Below are positions 16,503-25,620 of a DNA stretch of 64,000 nucleotides, in pieces (position 1 is the stretch's first letter; every line of letters starts with the position of its first letter). The notes under the pieces are model-generated. The model did not search any database. It had not been told where the DNA came from and saw nothing but the letters and a program-made list of their open reading frames with translations. Source of the stretch: a bacterium (GTDB lineage Bacteria > Krumholzibacteriota > Krumholzibacteriia > LZORAL124-64-63); assembly GCA_016703265.1 (NCBI GenBank), contig JADJCK010000001.1, positions 620,001 through 684,000 on the forward strand. Direction: 5' to 3'. A program made the translations under genes and the position numbers.

Positions 16503-17877
16503 CTAGAGAGGCAGGGGCCGCCGGTGGCGGCCGAGAACGAGCCCACGCAGGGACATCCCCGTCGCGCGCCGGAACCGCCAGAGCATGATTGCCGAGCCAC
16601 AGGCATAGGCGATGGTGCTCGCCCAGGCGGCGCCCACGGCGCCGTGGCGCGGGATCAGGGCCAGGGCGACCCCGACGTTGATGATGACCGTGACCACGCT
16701 GGCCTGCGTGTTCCAGTGGGGCCGGCCGCGCCCGATGAAATCGCCGGCCAGCACGACGCCCGGCGCAAACGCCACGATGCCGGGCAGCAGGGCGCGCAGC
16801 GCCGGCCCGGAAGCCGCGTACTGGCCGCCGCCTGCCAGCTCGAGCAGCGGCACCGCCAACAGGAACAGGGGCAGCGCCCCGGCAAGCGTGAGCCCCACTC
16901 CCATGCGCACGGCGCGTGCGGCCGTGCGGTCGCGCCGCGGGTCGCTGGCATCGGCCGCCGAGCTGTGCACCAGCAACGGGGTCAGCGCGCCGGGCAGCAG
17001 CCACAGGAGTTCGCCCACATAGACGGCCAGCGAGTAGAGACCCACCTCGGTCGCGCCGCGGAAGTGTTCCAGCAGGCCCTGGTCGAGGCGCAGCAGCAGG
17101 AAGTAGGCGACCGCCGACAGCTGGCCGAGTGCCCCGTGGCGCAGGTTGAACGCCACGAGCCGCCAGAGCGGACGCTGGTCCAGGTCGGCCGGTACCTCGC
17201 CGTTGCCCATCGGCAGCGCCGCGGCGACCGGGACGCCGTCCACCCCCGCCGTCACCGGCGACGCCGGCGCGCGCCGCAGGTCGCGCAGGGCGACGATGAT
17301 GATCGCCACCAGCCCGCCGACCTGCGCCACCGCGAAGGCCGCCACCGCGGTCGTGAGGGTCAGGTGACCGGCCACCAGCAGCGCGACCACGAGCAGCAGG
17401 TGGCCGAACGCGCGCCAGCCGTTGATGGCCGAGCCGACAACCAGGCGGCCCCGCGCCAGCAGGTTGTAGGTGAAGATCTCGGAAGCCCATCATGCCGAAG
17501 GCGCCGGCTGCAGCCAGGCGCCCGACTTCGGGCGTCCAGCCGAGGTGCGAGGCAAACCAGGCGGCGGCCGCATCGCCGCTGACGGCCACCTGCGCGGCAG
17601 CCCCGAACACCAGTGACATCGCGGCCATCCACAGGAACTGCGCTCGCATCAGGCGTTGCGGCCGCACACGACCCTGCCTGAGCGCCGGCACCGCCGCGAG
17701 CCCCATGCCGCCGCCCAGCAGTGAAGCGGCGAGCAGCGTGACGGCGACGGTGAGGCTGTAGTGTCCCTGCCCCGCCGGGCCCAGTCGTTGCGCAACGAGC
17801 ACCACGACTGCGGCATTGGCCGCGACCTGGCCCACGCGCCCGGCGAAGATGCGGGTGCCGGCGGAGACCAGGCTCAC
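16503..17877 (-). CDS. Polysaccharide flippase, Wzx/MATE-like (frameshifted in this sequence)
   Basis: Multi-pass membrane protein of the oligosaccharide flippase (MOP) type, expected to move lipid-linked sugar units across the inner membrane. The N-terminal part from GTG 17877 reads VSAGTRIFAGRVGQVAANAAVVVLVAQ. It then loses frame near 17481. Removing one base (GGCTTCCGAGATC to GGCTTCGAGATC) continues as GFEIFTYNLLARGRLVVGSA and on to the stop at 16503, giving ~457 aa with about 12 hydrophobic helices. The start overlaps the FemAB-like gene as GTGA. It is the last gene of the leftward glycan operon before the mraZ promoter. Confidence 0.8.
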
Positions 17878-19016
17878 GGTGTGTCCTCCTCGCGCGGCGT
17901 CCCGGTGCGGCCATCGTGCCAGCGGTGTCCGGGCACGCCGCGGTCAGGCCGCCCGAAGACCGGACGCCCTAGCAGGACCCGCGTGGCGCGCACCGCACGG
18001 AGAGCCGCGCCCTCGCAGACGTAGTAGCCGCGTTCCTCAGTCCCGGCCCCGAAGTAGCGCTTGAATCCCTCGAGCGACGTGATACCGCCGCTGGCTCCGA
18101 TGTCCAGCTGTCGCGCTCCCCGCCGGCAGGACTCGACGATGTCGCCCCACATGCACAAGGTGCCCGGGAAATGGCTGCGGGCCACAGCCGGGTCACTGAC
18201 GCCGTTCCAGGCGAAGACGCGGTCGCCGAGGTGCAGGTTCAGGTGACCGCCGATCACGCGGCCTTCGCAACGGATACAGGTGAAGAACACCCGTTCGAGC
18301 GGGTCGGCCAGCAGCGCCTGCAGGAAGGACAACGGCGTCGGCACGATGCCCCAGCTCGCGGCAGCCGCGGCATAGAGCGGGTAGTACTCGGCAAGGTCGC
18401 CCGGGTCACGCGTAGCGGACACCACCGCGCCGCGCTTCAACCCGCGGTTGCGCTCATTGCGCTTGCTGTTCGAGAGCCGGGTAAGCGCGACGGTCTCGGC
18501 GTCGCCTTCGAGGTCGATGACCGCGGTGGGAGACTCATGTCGCGTCCAGCCGCCCATCGATGCCGCCAACGAGCCGAACCTGCGCTCCCGTTCGGGCCCG
18601 AGCGCGAACGTGACGGCGCCGAGTGGACCCGGCAGCAGGCCCCGATAGGTCGTGAGCAGCGCGCGCGCGCAGGCAGCCTGGTCGGGCACCGGCAGATCGC
18701 GCACCACGAGTGGCCCGCACGAAGTGCCCTCGACGCTGCTGTCGAGGCGCCGACGCGCCAGCGGGCCGCCCGCCACCGCGCGGGACACCGCGACGAGTCC
18801 GGCCACGAGCCTGTCCCCCTGCCGCGCCGTCAGCCAGCAGGGCATCGCCCCCGGCAGGGCGCGGGCGGCACACTCGTTCCAGTACGCCGTGTGCGGATAG
18901 TCGCAGGATCCGTCGGCCTCGACCAGGTCGTCCCAGCCCGGCGGGGCCGTCGCGGTGTTCTCGATGCGGATCGCCGGGACCGAAGCCGCCGGCGCCGACT
19001 CGCCCTTCAACGGCAC
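17874..19016 (-). CDS. FemAB/GNAT-like acyl- or aminoacyl-transferase (BioF2-like domain)
   Basis: A 380-aa soluble protein. The C-terminal half matches the GNAT_6/FemAB fold: a basic LSNSKRNERNRGLKRG segment, then YYPLYAAAAASWGIVPTP, FFTCIRCEGRVIGGHLNL and DIGASGGITSLEGFKRYFG (the terminal KxxFG motif). Proteins of this kind often act in exopolysaccharide loci, acylating or aminoacylating sugars; the substrate cannot be read here. GTG at 19016 overlaps the aminotransferase by 10 nt, and its own stop overlaps the flippase start. This placement suggests it decorates the same glycan. Confidence 0.7.
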   Translation of the reverse strand: MPLKGESAPAASVPAIRIENTATAPPGWDDLVEADGSCDYPHTAYWNECAARALPGAMPCWLTARQGDRLVAGLVAVSRAVAGGPLARRRLDSSVEGTSCGPLVVRDLPVPDQAACARALLTTYRGLLPGPLGAVTFALGPERERRFGSLAASMGGWTRHESPTAVIDLEGDAETVALTRLSNSKRNERNRGLKRGAVVSATRDPGDLAEYYPLYAAAAASWGIVPTPLSFLQALLADPLERVFFTCIRCEGRVIGGHLNLHLGDRVFAWNGVSDPAVARSHFPGTLCMWGDIVESCRRGARQLDIGASGGITSLEGFKRYFGAGTEERGYYVCEGAALRAVRATRVLLGRPVFGRPDRGVPGHRWHDGRTGTPREEDTP

Positions 19017-20197
19017 CGCCGCCGCAGGCTCTCGCGCACGACCGTGACCACGTCGACGATCTCCTGTTCGGTCATCGACGGGAACAGCGGCAGGCTGACC
19101 GCCTCGTCGAAGTACCGCTCCGTCTCGCCCAGGTGCGGCGCGAACTCGGCGCCCGCCTCGCGGAACACGGGATGGTAGTGCAGGGGGATGAAATGCACCG
19201 AGCTGCCGATGCGGTTCGCGGTGAGGTCGGCGATCACGCCATCGCGCCCGCCGTCAATGAGCGCGCGATCCACGCGCACCGGGTAGAGGTGCCAGGCGTG
19301 CGTGCACCAGTCGGCCGCCGAAGGCAGGGTCAACCCGGGTGTCCCGGCCAGTTCCTGCGTGAAGCGTTCGGCAATGGCTGTACGACGCGCCATGAAGGCG
19401 TCGGCGCGCCCCAGCTGGACCAGCCCCAGGGCGGCGGCCGGGTCGCCGAGATGCATCTTGTAGCCGAACTCGACGATCTCGTAGTACCAGCGTCCCTTGT
19501 CCGTGTAGCGTTGCCAGGCGTTGCCGTCCATGCCGTGGAAACTGAGCACCTGCACGCGACGCGCCACATCGGGATCGCACGTCGTGATCAGGCCGCCGTC
19601 GCCGCTGGTGATGCACTTGGTCGCGTAGAACGAGAACACCGTCGCGTCGCTGAGCCCGCCCAGGCGCTTGCCGTGCACCTCGGCGCCGAAGGCATGGGCC
19701 GCGTCCTCGAGCACACGGATGCCGCGCGGCCGGGCGATCTCCAGGATCTCCTCGATGCGACAGGGATGTCCTGCCAGGTGCACCGGGATGACCGCTTTCG
19801 TGCGCGGGGTGATGGCGGCGGCGAACGCCGCCGGGTCCAGGCCCAGGTTGGCCGGGTCGATGTCGGCAAGGACCGGTCGCGCCCCGCAGTGCACCACCGC
19901 GCCCAGCGTGGCGACGAACGTAAGCGACGGGAGCACCACTTCGTCGCCCGGCCCCACACCGAGTGCCTTCCGGCCCACCAGCAGGCCGGCCGACGCGCTG
20001 GCCACGGGCACCGCGTGCGGCACATCCAGGTAGCCGGCGCAGGCATCGCCGAATTCACGCACCTTGGGCCCATAGGTGAGCCAGCCCGAGCGCAGCACCT
20101 CGGTGACGGCGGACAGTTCGGCTTCGCCCAGGTCCGGCCGGAAGAACGGCAGGAAGCTGTCGCGCGCAATGAACCCGGTTCCCTGAATGTCGCCCAT
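19007..20197 (-). CDS. DegT/DnrJ/EryC1/StrS sugar aminotransferase
   Basis: PLP-dependent aminotransferase that installs an amino group on a nucleotide-linked keto sugar. The 396-aa length fits the family. Visible features are GWLTYGPKVREFG near residue 38, ASASAGLLVG, the PLP-binding EDAAHAFGAEV (D165) and the Schiff-base lysine in FYATKCITSGDGG (K194). The ArnB/PseC/PglE type is not resolvable from motifs. It is translated just ahead of, and overlapping, the FemAB-like gene, so an amino sugar modified by that enzyme is a sensible inference. Confidence 0.9.
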   Translation of the reverse strand: MGDIQGTGFIARDSFLPFFRPDLGEAELSAVTEVLRSGWLTYGPKVREFGDACAGYLDVPHAVPVASASAGLLVGRKALGVGPGDEVVLPSLTFVATLGAVVHCGARPVLADIDPANLGLDPAAFAAAITPRTKAVIPVHLAGHPCRIEEILEIARPRGIRVLEDAAHAFGAEVHGKRLGGLSDATVFSFYATKCITSGDGGLITTCDPDVARRVQVLSFHGMDGNAWQRYTDKGRWYYEIVEFGYKMHLGDPAAALGLVQLGRADAFMARRTAIAERFTQELAGTPGLTLPSAADWCTHAWHLYPVRVDRALIDGGRDGVIADLTANRIGSSVHFIPLHYHPVFREAGAEFAPHLGETERYFDEAVSLPLFPSMTEQEIVDVVTVVRESLRRRCR

Positions 20198-20241
20198 GCG
20201 AACCCCGTATCGTTACCGCCGAAGCGCGCTGCCGAGCCCGC

Positions 20242-22704
20242 TCAGCGTACCACTGCCAACGTCAGCGCCCTGGACTGCCCGCCCCAGCTGACGCGGATGA
20301 CGTACATCCCCGCCTTCACGCGGTTGCCCATGCGATTCGTTCCGTTCCAGAATGCCAGCTCCGACACCACGCTGTCGTCCGCGTAGACGAGCTCGCCCTG
20401 CAGGTCGTAGATCTCCACCAGTGCCGGCTCATCGGCCGAGACGCCGCCGGGGAATCCAGCCATCCGCAATCCGGCCGTCCCGGCCGTATCCGGCAGCCAC
20501 GGGTTCGGGTAGCAGTAGGCGTTGTCCAACAGGCCGGCTGTCCCGTCGGTGCCGCCGCCGCTGCCGACGGTGATGAGGACAGTGCCCTGGTCCGAGCTCA
20601 ACAGGAGCTGCCTGCCGGTGGCGTCAGCCACGATCTTGCGGTAGGTCACGCCGGGCAGCGGTGCGATCTCCGAATACAGCGTCTGGTAGGTCGTGGACCC
20701 GTAGTAGTTGGCCAGGTCGATCCAGGCCTCGACCGTGACACTGTTGCCGCTGCCGTTGACACGGTTCAAGCCGGTGCGTGTAGCGACCCAGACGTCGCCG
20801 TTCACGTCGACGGCCAGGTCCGCCACGTTGCCGTTGACCAGGCCCTCGGAGGAAGAGGCGACCTTCTCGCTGAGGGAGGTGAGCAGCGTCGCGCGGCGCG
20901 CCACGCTGTCGTAGGTGAACTGGACGACGCCGTTGCCGCCGGCCCACAACGTGCCGTCGCGGCCCAGGGCCAGCGCGACAGCCTTGCCCGGGTCCAGCGT
21001 CGTGCCGGAGATGGCGGTGATCGGTGCGTCCCAGCGGTCATCCGACTGGTCGAGCCACGTCAGCGTATCGTTCGGTCCGGCCGCGTCACCGTTGATGTCC
21101 CAGCGCACCAGGCCCACGTCCTCGACCGCGAACCAGATCACGTCGCGCCGCTCGACCACTGCGTCCCAGACCGTCGGGCCCGAGCCCAGGCCGCCGTCGC
21201 GCGGCAGCACCATCCAGTTGCCCGGGTTGCGCCAGTGCGCGGGATCCACGAGCACGTCCACCTTCGACACCGTGTTCGACGCGTCGAACATCGCGATCAA
21301 CGGGCCGTCCGGATGCGTGACGAGGTTGACGATGAAGTGCGTCGAAAGCCCGCTGGTGGCGGCGGTGAGGTGATTCACCTTGCCCGTGGCGCCGTCGATC
21401 CGCAACAGGCCCACCGTGAACTGGTTGGCCCAGACGGTGCCGTCGGGACCGGTGGCCATCGCCAGGACGTTGCCGCCGGCGGTGAAGATGCCGTTGGAAT
21501 CGGGCGCGACATTGGCGCTCTCCCACAGGTGCGACCACTGGCCGTCGTCGAGCTTCGACACGTAGCGACCGCCCCAGTCGCCGATCCAGGCCTCGCCACC
21601 GGCGCCGAAGGTGATGCCCTCGGCGCTGCGGACCAGGCTGGACCCGAACTCATGCAGCGTGAACTGGTCGGCGGCCTCGCGCCTTCCCACGTACGCCTGT
21701 TCGAGCACGCGCGAGCCGCTCGCCTGCACGGTGCGGCCGCCGATCCAGACGTCGGCGCCGGCCAGCACCGAGCGGCACTTCGCCTTCGGCAGCGCCACGA
21801 CGCGCCAGATGCCGCCCGAGGAAGCCTCCATCACGCCGTTGCCGCTGCCGTCGACGCCGAGGGCCCAGATCTCGTCGGCCCGGCAGCTGACGCGCATCAC
21901 CCAGGCGCCGATCCCCCGCACGTACTGCCAGGTGGAGTTGGTGTCGTTCCAGCGGTAGATGCCGCCGTTGGTCGCCGCGAGCAGGTTGCCGTCGCTGTCG
22001 ATCGCGAAGTCGTTCACGACCAGGCTGCCGAATCCCGCATTCTGGTCGGTGAAGACGTTGTTCGCGAAGCGCGACACGCCGACGGGCGTGCCCACGAACA
22101 ACTGGCCTTCCCAGATCTGCATCGCGTTGACGGTATTCGAGATCAGGTCGTCCTGTTCGGCCGTGTAGAGGTTGCCCGAGAGCCCGTCGACGATCTGGCC
22201 GATGCCGGCGCCGTCCATCGCATAGTAGACGCGCTCGCTGCCGCCGATCATGCCGCCGGTCACGGCCGTCAGGTCGAGTCCGCCCAGGTTGATGGCGAAC
22301 TGGCGGAAGGCCGGTGATCCGGCGGGATCGCTGACCCGCGTCAGGCCGTTGCCGCCGGTGGCGACCCACAGGTTCTCGCCCGTCCAGGCCATGTCCGTCA
22401 CGTCGTTGCCCGAGAGGTCGGCGCCTGCCGTCCAGATGACCGCACCTTCGAGGTTGTCGACCGGCAGCACCGCGACACCGCCGCCGTCGAGGCCCGCGAA
22501 GAGGTGACCGTCAACCTCCACCATGGCCGTGACGTCATGCTGCAGCAACAGCGGATCCAGGTCCACGCTCTGGGCCGCCACGCCCGCCGCCGCCACCAGG
22601 CCGGCCCCGAGGAACAACGCGCTCACGGCGGACCGGCAACGGTCACGAAAGCCGCCGCTGAGACCCTGCCGCACCTGCATCCGGGGATGTTTGTTCGCGC
22701 TCAT
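20242..22704 (-). CDS. Secreted beta-propeller protein with FlgD/T9SS-like C-terminal domain
   Basis: About 820 aa from ATG 22704, with a signal peptide (AVSALFLGAGLVAAAGVAAQS). It contains many ~40-residue propeller repeats of the type WVATGGNGLTRV, FVGTPVGVSRF and WVATRTGLNRV, which resemble two-component regulator propellers. The last ~95 residues start NAYCYPNPWLPDT and contain VEIYDLQGELVY and KAGMYVIRVSW. This is the FlgD Ig-like / type IX sorting-like module, with the YPNP motif. It lacks histidine kinase domains, so it is not a hybrid sensor. PorZ of T9SS has a similar layout, but equating them would be inference. It lies 44 nt upstream of the aminotransferase. Confidence 0.8.
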   Translation of the reverse strand: MSANKHPRMQVRQGLSGGFRDRCRSAVSALFLGAGLVAAAGVAAQSVDLDPLLLQHDVTAMVEVDGHLFAGLDGGGVAVLPVDNLEGAVIWTAGADLSGNDVTDMAWTGENLWVATGGNGLTRVSDPAGSPAFRQFAINLGGLDLTAVTGGMIGGSERVYYAMDGAGIGQIVDGLSGNLYTAEQDDLISNTVNAMQIWEGQLFVGTPVGVSRFANNVFTDQNAGFGSLVVNDFAIDSDGNLLAATNGGIYRWNDTNSTWQYVRGIGAWVMRVSCRADEIWALGVDGSGNGVMEASSGGIWRVVALPKAKCRSVLAGADVWIGGRTVQASGSRVLEQAYVGRREAADQFTLHEFGSSLVRSAEGITFGAGGEAWIGDWGGRYVSKLDDGQWSHLWESANVAPDSNGIFTAGGNVLAMATGPDGTVWANQFTVGLLRIDGATGKVNHLTAATSGLSTHFIVNLVTHPDGPLIAMFDASNTVSKVDVLVDPAHWRNPGNWMVLPRDGGLGSGPTVWDAVVERRDVIWFAVEDVGLVRWDINGDAAGPNDTLTWLDQSDDRWDAPITAISGTTLDPGKAVALALGRDGTLWAGGNGVVQFTYDSVARRATLLTSLSEKVASSSEGLVNGNVADLAVDVNGDVWVATRTGLNRVNGSGNSVTVEAWIDLANYYGSTTYQTLYSEIAPLPGVTYRKIVADATGRQLLLSSDQGTVLITVGSGGGTDGTAGLLDNAYCYPNPWLPDTAGTAGLRMAGFPGGVSADEPALVEIYDLQGELVYADDSVVSELAFWNGTNRMGNRVKAGMYVIRVSWGGQSRALTLAVVR

Positions 22705-22813
22705 CGTCACGATCCCTCTTCCTGCGTACGCACATCGGCGGACGCGTGGATACCGGTCGTCGAATGGGCGGCCGTCAGCAGGCCGAAGCCGCCCGGATCC
22801 CGCCACAGTTGCC

Positions 22814-24868
22814 TCATCCTTGCGGCCCGTCCCGGCTTGCTGCCGGCGGGCGCCGCCGCCAGGCGCCGGTCAAGCCCGGCGCACGCGGCACACTGTTCCA
22901 GAACCCGAGCACGTCGGCGGGTGTGCGCGGCGTCTCGCGCCGGCCGCCGGTCTGGGGCCGCGGCCCTGACAAGGCCACTGCTCCCCGGGCCAGGGGCCCC
23001 GCCAGCTTCCACTGCCACGACAGGGGCAGCACGCGCCCCGCCGCATCGGTGGCCAGGGTCAGCACCGGATCGTGGCCCCACAGGTCGCTCAAGGCCACCT
23101 CGGTGATCGCGGCAGAACCGCGACGCCTCCGCACGGCCCGCAGCCACAGCCACGCCGGCGCGGCCAGCAGCCACAGGGCGGCACCGGCCACCATGCCGCC
23201 CAGCCGTCGCCACAGGCCGGCCAGGGGATTCGTACCGCCCGACAGGTGCACCGCGCTCAGGTCGTCCCCGAAAGTCTCGACACGATCGCCGGCAACGGCC
23301 AGCCAGGCGGCGTCGAGCGGCCAGCGCAGGCGGATGCGCTGGCGGCGCAACGTGGCCAGCACGGCCCAGTCGGCCGGGGAATGCGGCCCGGCTTCCTCCC
23401 AGAATACCACCTGCGAGACGCGATAGCGCCTGACGATCTCGGGAATCTCCGCCGGACGCCCCAGCCAGGGCACCTCGCCCCCGCCCAGAGCCGAAAGCCC
23501 GGCGCCCGCGGCCGGCTCGGCCACGTAGCCGGCCACGTCCAGGCCGTGTCGCGCCGGGTCGCGGAGCGACGCCAGCCAGGCCCCCACCCGCGCCGGCGGC
23601 CCGGCCAGCAGCGTGCGCTCAAGGGTCAGGCGTCCCCGCTCCAGGCGCCGGCGGGCCCGCCTCACCAGCCTGTCGCCGGCGAACGTCAGCAACCCCAGCA
23701 GGGGGATGAACGCCAGCAGCACGGCGCGACTGACCACGTCCAGATTGCCCAGGTAGGTAGCCGCCAGCAGCAGCAGCGCGACCACGCCCACCTGCTGCAG
23801 GTGTTCGCCGAGGCTTCGCGCGCCGTCACGCACGTCGACGCGATAGCGGCCTGTGAGCAGGAACGTGACCGAGGCCAGCAGGCCGGCGAAGCCCAGCAGC
23901 GGCAGGTACTCCGAGAATGGGAACAGCGGCTCGGCGAACCAGCTGCCGGCCGCCTGCCGCAGCCCATAGGCGCCGGCGAACGCCGCCACCAGTCCCGCCA
24001 TGTCCAGCACCCACAGGAGCTGGGCCAGCAGCGGATCGCGCCACTTCTTCAGCAGCCAGACGAACATCCCCCACTTCTCGTAGAAGGAGATGAGGCTGCC
24101 CAGGTGCAGCCACCACGAGCGCCCGAAGCGGCCGCGCGCGCTGGCCCGGCGATGGCGATGGATGAACCGCGCATCCGGCGTGTACTGCACCTCGTAACCG
24201 GCCTGCCACATGCGGTAGCACCAGTCGACGTCCTCGAAATACAGGAAGAAGCGCTCGTCCATCGGGCCGCAGCGGTCCAGGGCCGTGCGGCGCGCCAGCA
24301 GGCACCCGCCCAGGATCCAGTCCACGGGACGGCTGGTGCGATGGTCGAAGTCGCGCATGAGATGAAGCTGGACCGTGCGGCTGTCGGGAAACAGCTTGCC
24401 CAGCACGGTGCGGCGCAGGAGCAGCGTGCGCAGCGTGTAGAAGCGGCGGCAGGACTCCTGCAGGCTGCCGTCCTCGTTCAGCAGCTGCGGGCCCACGATC
24501 CCGGCGCGCGGGTGCGCATCGGCGAACTCGAGCAGGCGGTCGAGCGCGCCCGGCTGCACCACGATGTCCGGGTTGAGGACCAGGTAGTAGTCGGCCTCAA
24601 CCTCGGCCATGCCGCGATTGCAGCCGCGCGCATAGCCGGTGTTCTCGGTATTGAAGATCCACTGGCAGGCGGGGAAACGCTGGTGGACGGCGGCCAGGCC
24701 CTCGTCGTGCGAGGCATTGTCGACAATGACGACCTTGTGGCGCACCGCCGGCGGATAGGCGGAGATGGACTGGAGGCAGCGCGCCAGGTCCTCGCTGGTG
24801 TTGTAGTGGATGATGACGACACACAGCCGGACCTTCGACTCCGCGCCGGTGCCACGCACGTTCGTCAT
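22814..24868 (-). CDS. GT2 glycosyltransferase fused to a WbaP-like membrane/Rossmann half without the transferase core
   Basis: A 684-aa protein. Residues ~10-280 are a rhamnosyltransferase-type GT2: VVIIHYNTSEDLARCL, VIVDNASHD, YLVLNPDIVV (DxD-like) and FFLYFEDVDWCYR. After that come about four membrane helices and a nucleotide-binding-like segment (about 440-590), as in the N-terminal half of polyprenyl-phosphate sugar phosphotransferases. The final region has one more helix pair, but the conserved PF02397 catalytic motifs (KRxxD and the later DPRVT-type stretch) are not apparent. The start ATG 24868 overlaps the upstream GT2 stop by one base. The second half may be a regulatory or membrane-docking remnant. 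Confidence 0.75.
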   Translation of the reverse strand: MTNVRGTGAESKVRLCVVIIHYNTSEDLARCLQSISAYPPAVRHKVVIVDNASHDEGLAAVHQRFPACQWIFNTENTGYARGCNRGMAEVEADYYLVLNPDIVVQPGALDRLLEFADAHPRAGIVGPQLLNEDGSLQESCRRFYTLRTLLLRRTVLGKLFPDSRTVQLHLMRDFDHRTSRPVDWILGGCLLARRTALDRCGPMDERFFLYFEDVDWCYRMWQAGYEVQYTPDARFIHRHRRASARGRFGRSWWLHLGSLISFYEKWGMFVWLLKKWRDPLLAQLLWVLDMAGLVAAFAGAYGLRQAAGSWFAEPLFPFSEYLPLLGFAGLLASVTFLLTGRYRVDVRDGARSLGEHLQQVGVVALLLLAATYLGNLDVVSRAVLLAFIPLLGLLTFAGDRLVRRARRRLERGRLTLERTLLAGPPARVGAWLASLRDPARHGLDVAGYVAEPAAGAGLSALGGGEVPWLGRPAEIPEIVRRYRVSQVVFWEEAGPHSPADWAVLATLRRQRIRLRWPLDAAWLAVAGDRVETFGDDLSAVHLSGGTNPLAGLWRRLGGMVAGAALWLLAAPAWLWLRAVRRRRGSAAITEVALSDLWGHDPVLTLATDAAGRVLPLSWQWKLAGPLARGAVALSGPRPQTGGRRETPRTPADVLGFWNSVPRAPGLTGAWRRRPPAASRDGPQG

Positions 24869-25620
24869 CAGGCCATCCTGCGCAGTCGCAGGGCCCAGAC
24901 CATCCACATCGCCTCGATGATGATGCGCCGCGACATCTTCGAGATGCCCACCTGCCGATCGACGAACATGATCGGCATCTCGCGGATGCGCATCCCCCGC
25001 TTCCAGCAGTGGTAGGTCATCTCGATCTGGAACGAGTAGCCGTCGCTGCGTACGCAGTCGAGCGGCAGGCGCTCGAGCGTCGTGCGCCGGAAGCACTTGA
25101 AGCCGCCGGTGCAATCCTTGATCGGCAGGCCCGTGACGAGCCCGGCGTAGCGGTTCGCGCCCACGCTGAGGATGAGGCGGCGCAGCGGCCAGTTCACGAC
25201 GGTGATGCCGTAGAGATAGCGACTGCCCAGCACGAGGTCGTGATCGCGGATCTTCACGAGGAACTCGTCGAGCGCCGAGGGGTCGTGGCTGAAGTCGGCG
25301 TCCATCTCGAAGACGACGTCGAACTTCGTATTGGCCAGGATCCACTTGAAGGCGGCGATGTAGGCGGCGCCGAGGCCTTCCTTCTTCGTGCGCTCCAGCA
25401 GCAGGATGCGCTCGCCGAAGCCGGGCAGCGCCTTGACGATGGCGGCGGTGCCGTCGGGCGAGCCGTCATCGACCACGAGTACCGACAGGCGCGGGTCGCG
25501 CGCCAGGATCTGCGGCACCAGCCGCCCGATGTTGTCGGCCTCGTTGTAGGTGGGCACGACGACGACGGCCGCAGTGGGTTCCAGCGGCGGGCAGGTCCGG
25601 GGCTGGGCGTGGTCGTTCAT
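24868..25620 (-). CDS. DPM1-like polyprenol-phosphate glycosyltransferase
   Basis: A 250-aa GT2 of the dolichyl-phosphate mannose synthase type, which loads a sugar on polyprenyl phosphate as a donor for periplasmic glycosyltransferases. Motifs are VVVPTYNEADNIGRLV, VVDDGSPDGTA, the EMDADFSHDP metal site, GSRY and the CTGGFKCFRR acceptor loop. It has no membrane helices of its own, as in DPM1 proper. ATG 25620 overlaps the YfhO stop by one base. Products made here could feed the large YfhO and DUF2723 membrane proteins nearby. Confidence 0.88.
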   Translation of the reverse strand: MNDHAQPRTCPPLEPTAAVVVVPTYNEADNIGRLVPQILARDPRLSVLVVDDGSPDGTAAIVKALPGFGERILLLERTKKEGLGAAYIAAFKWILANTKFDVVFEMDADFSHDPSALDEFLVKIRDHDLVLGSRYLYGITVVNWPLRRLILSVGANRYAGLVTGLPIKDCTGGFKCFRRTTLERLPLDCVRSDGYSFQIEMTYHCWKRGMRIREMPIMFVDRQVGISKMSRRIIIEAMWMVWALRLRRMA

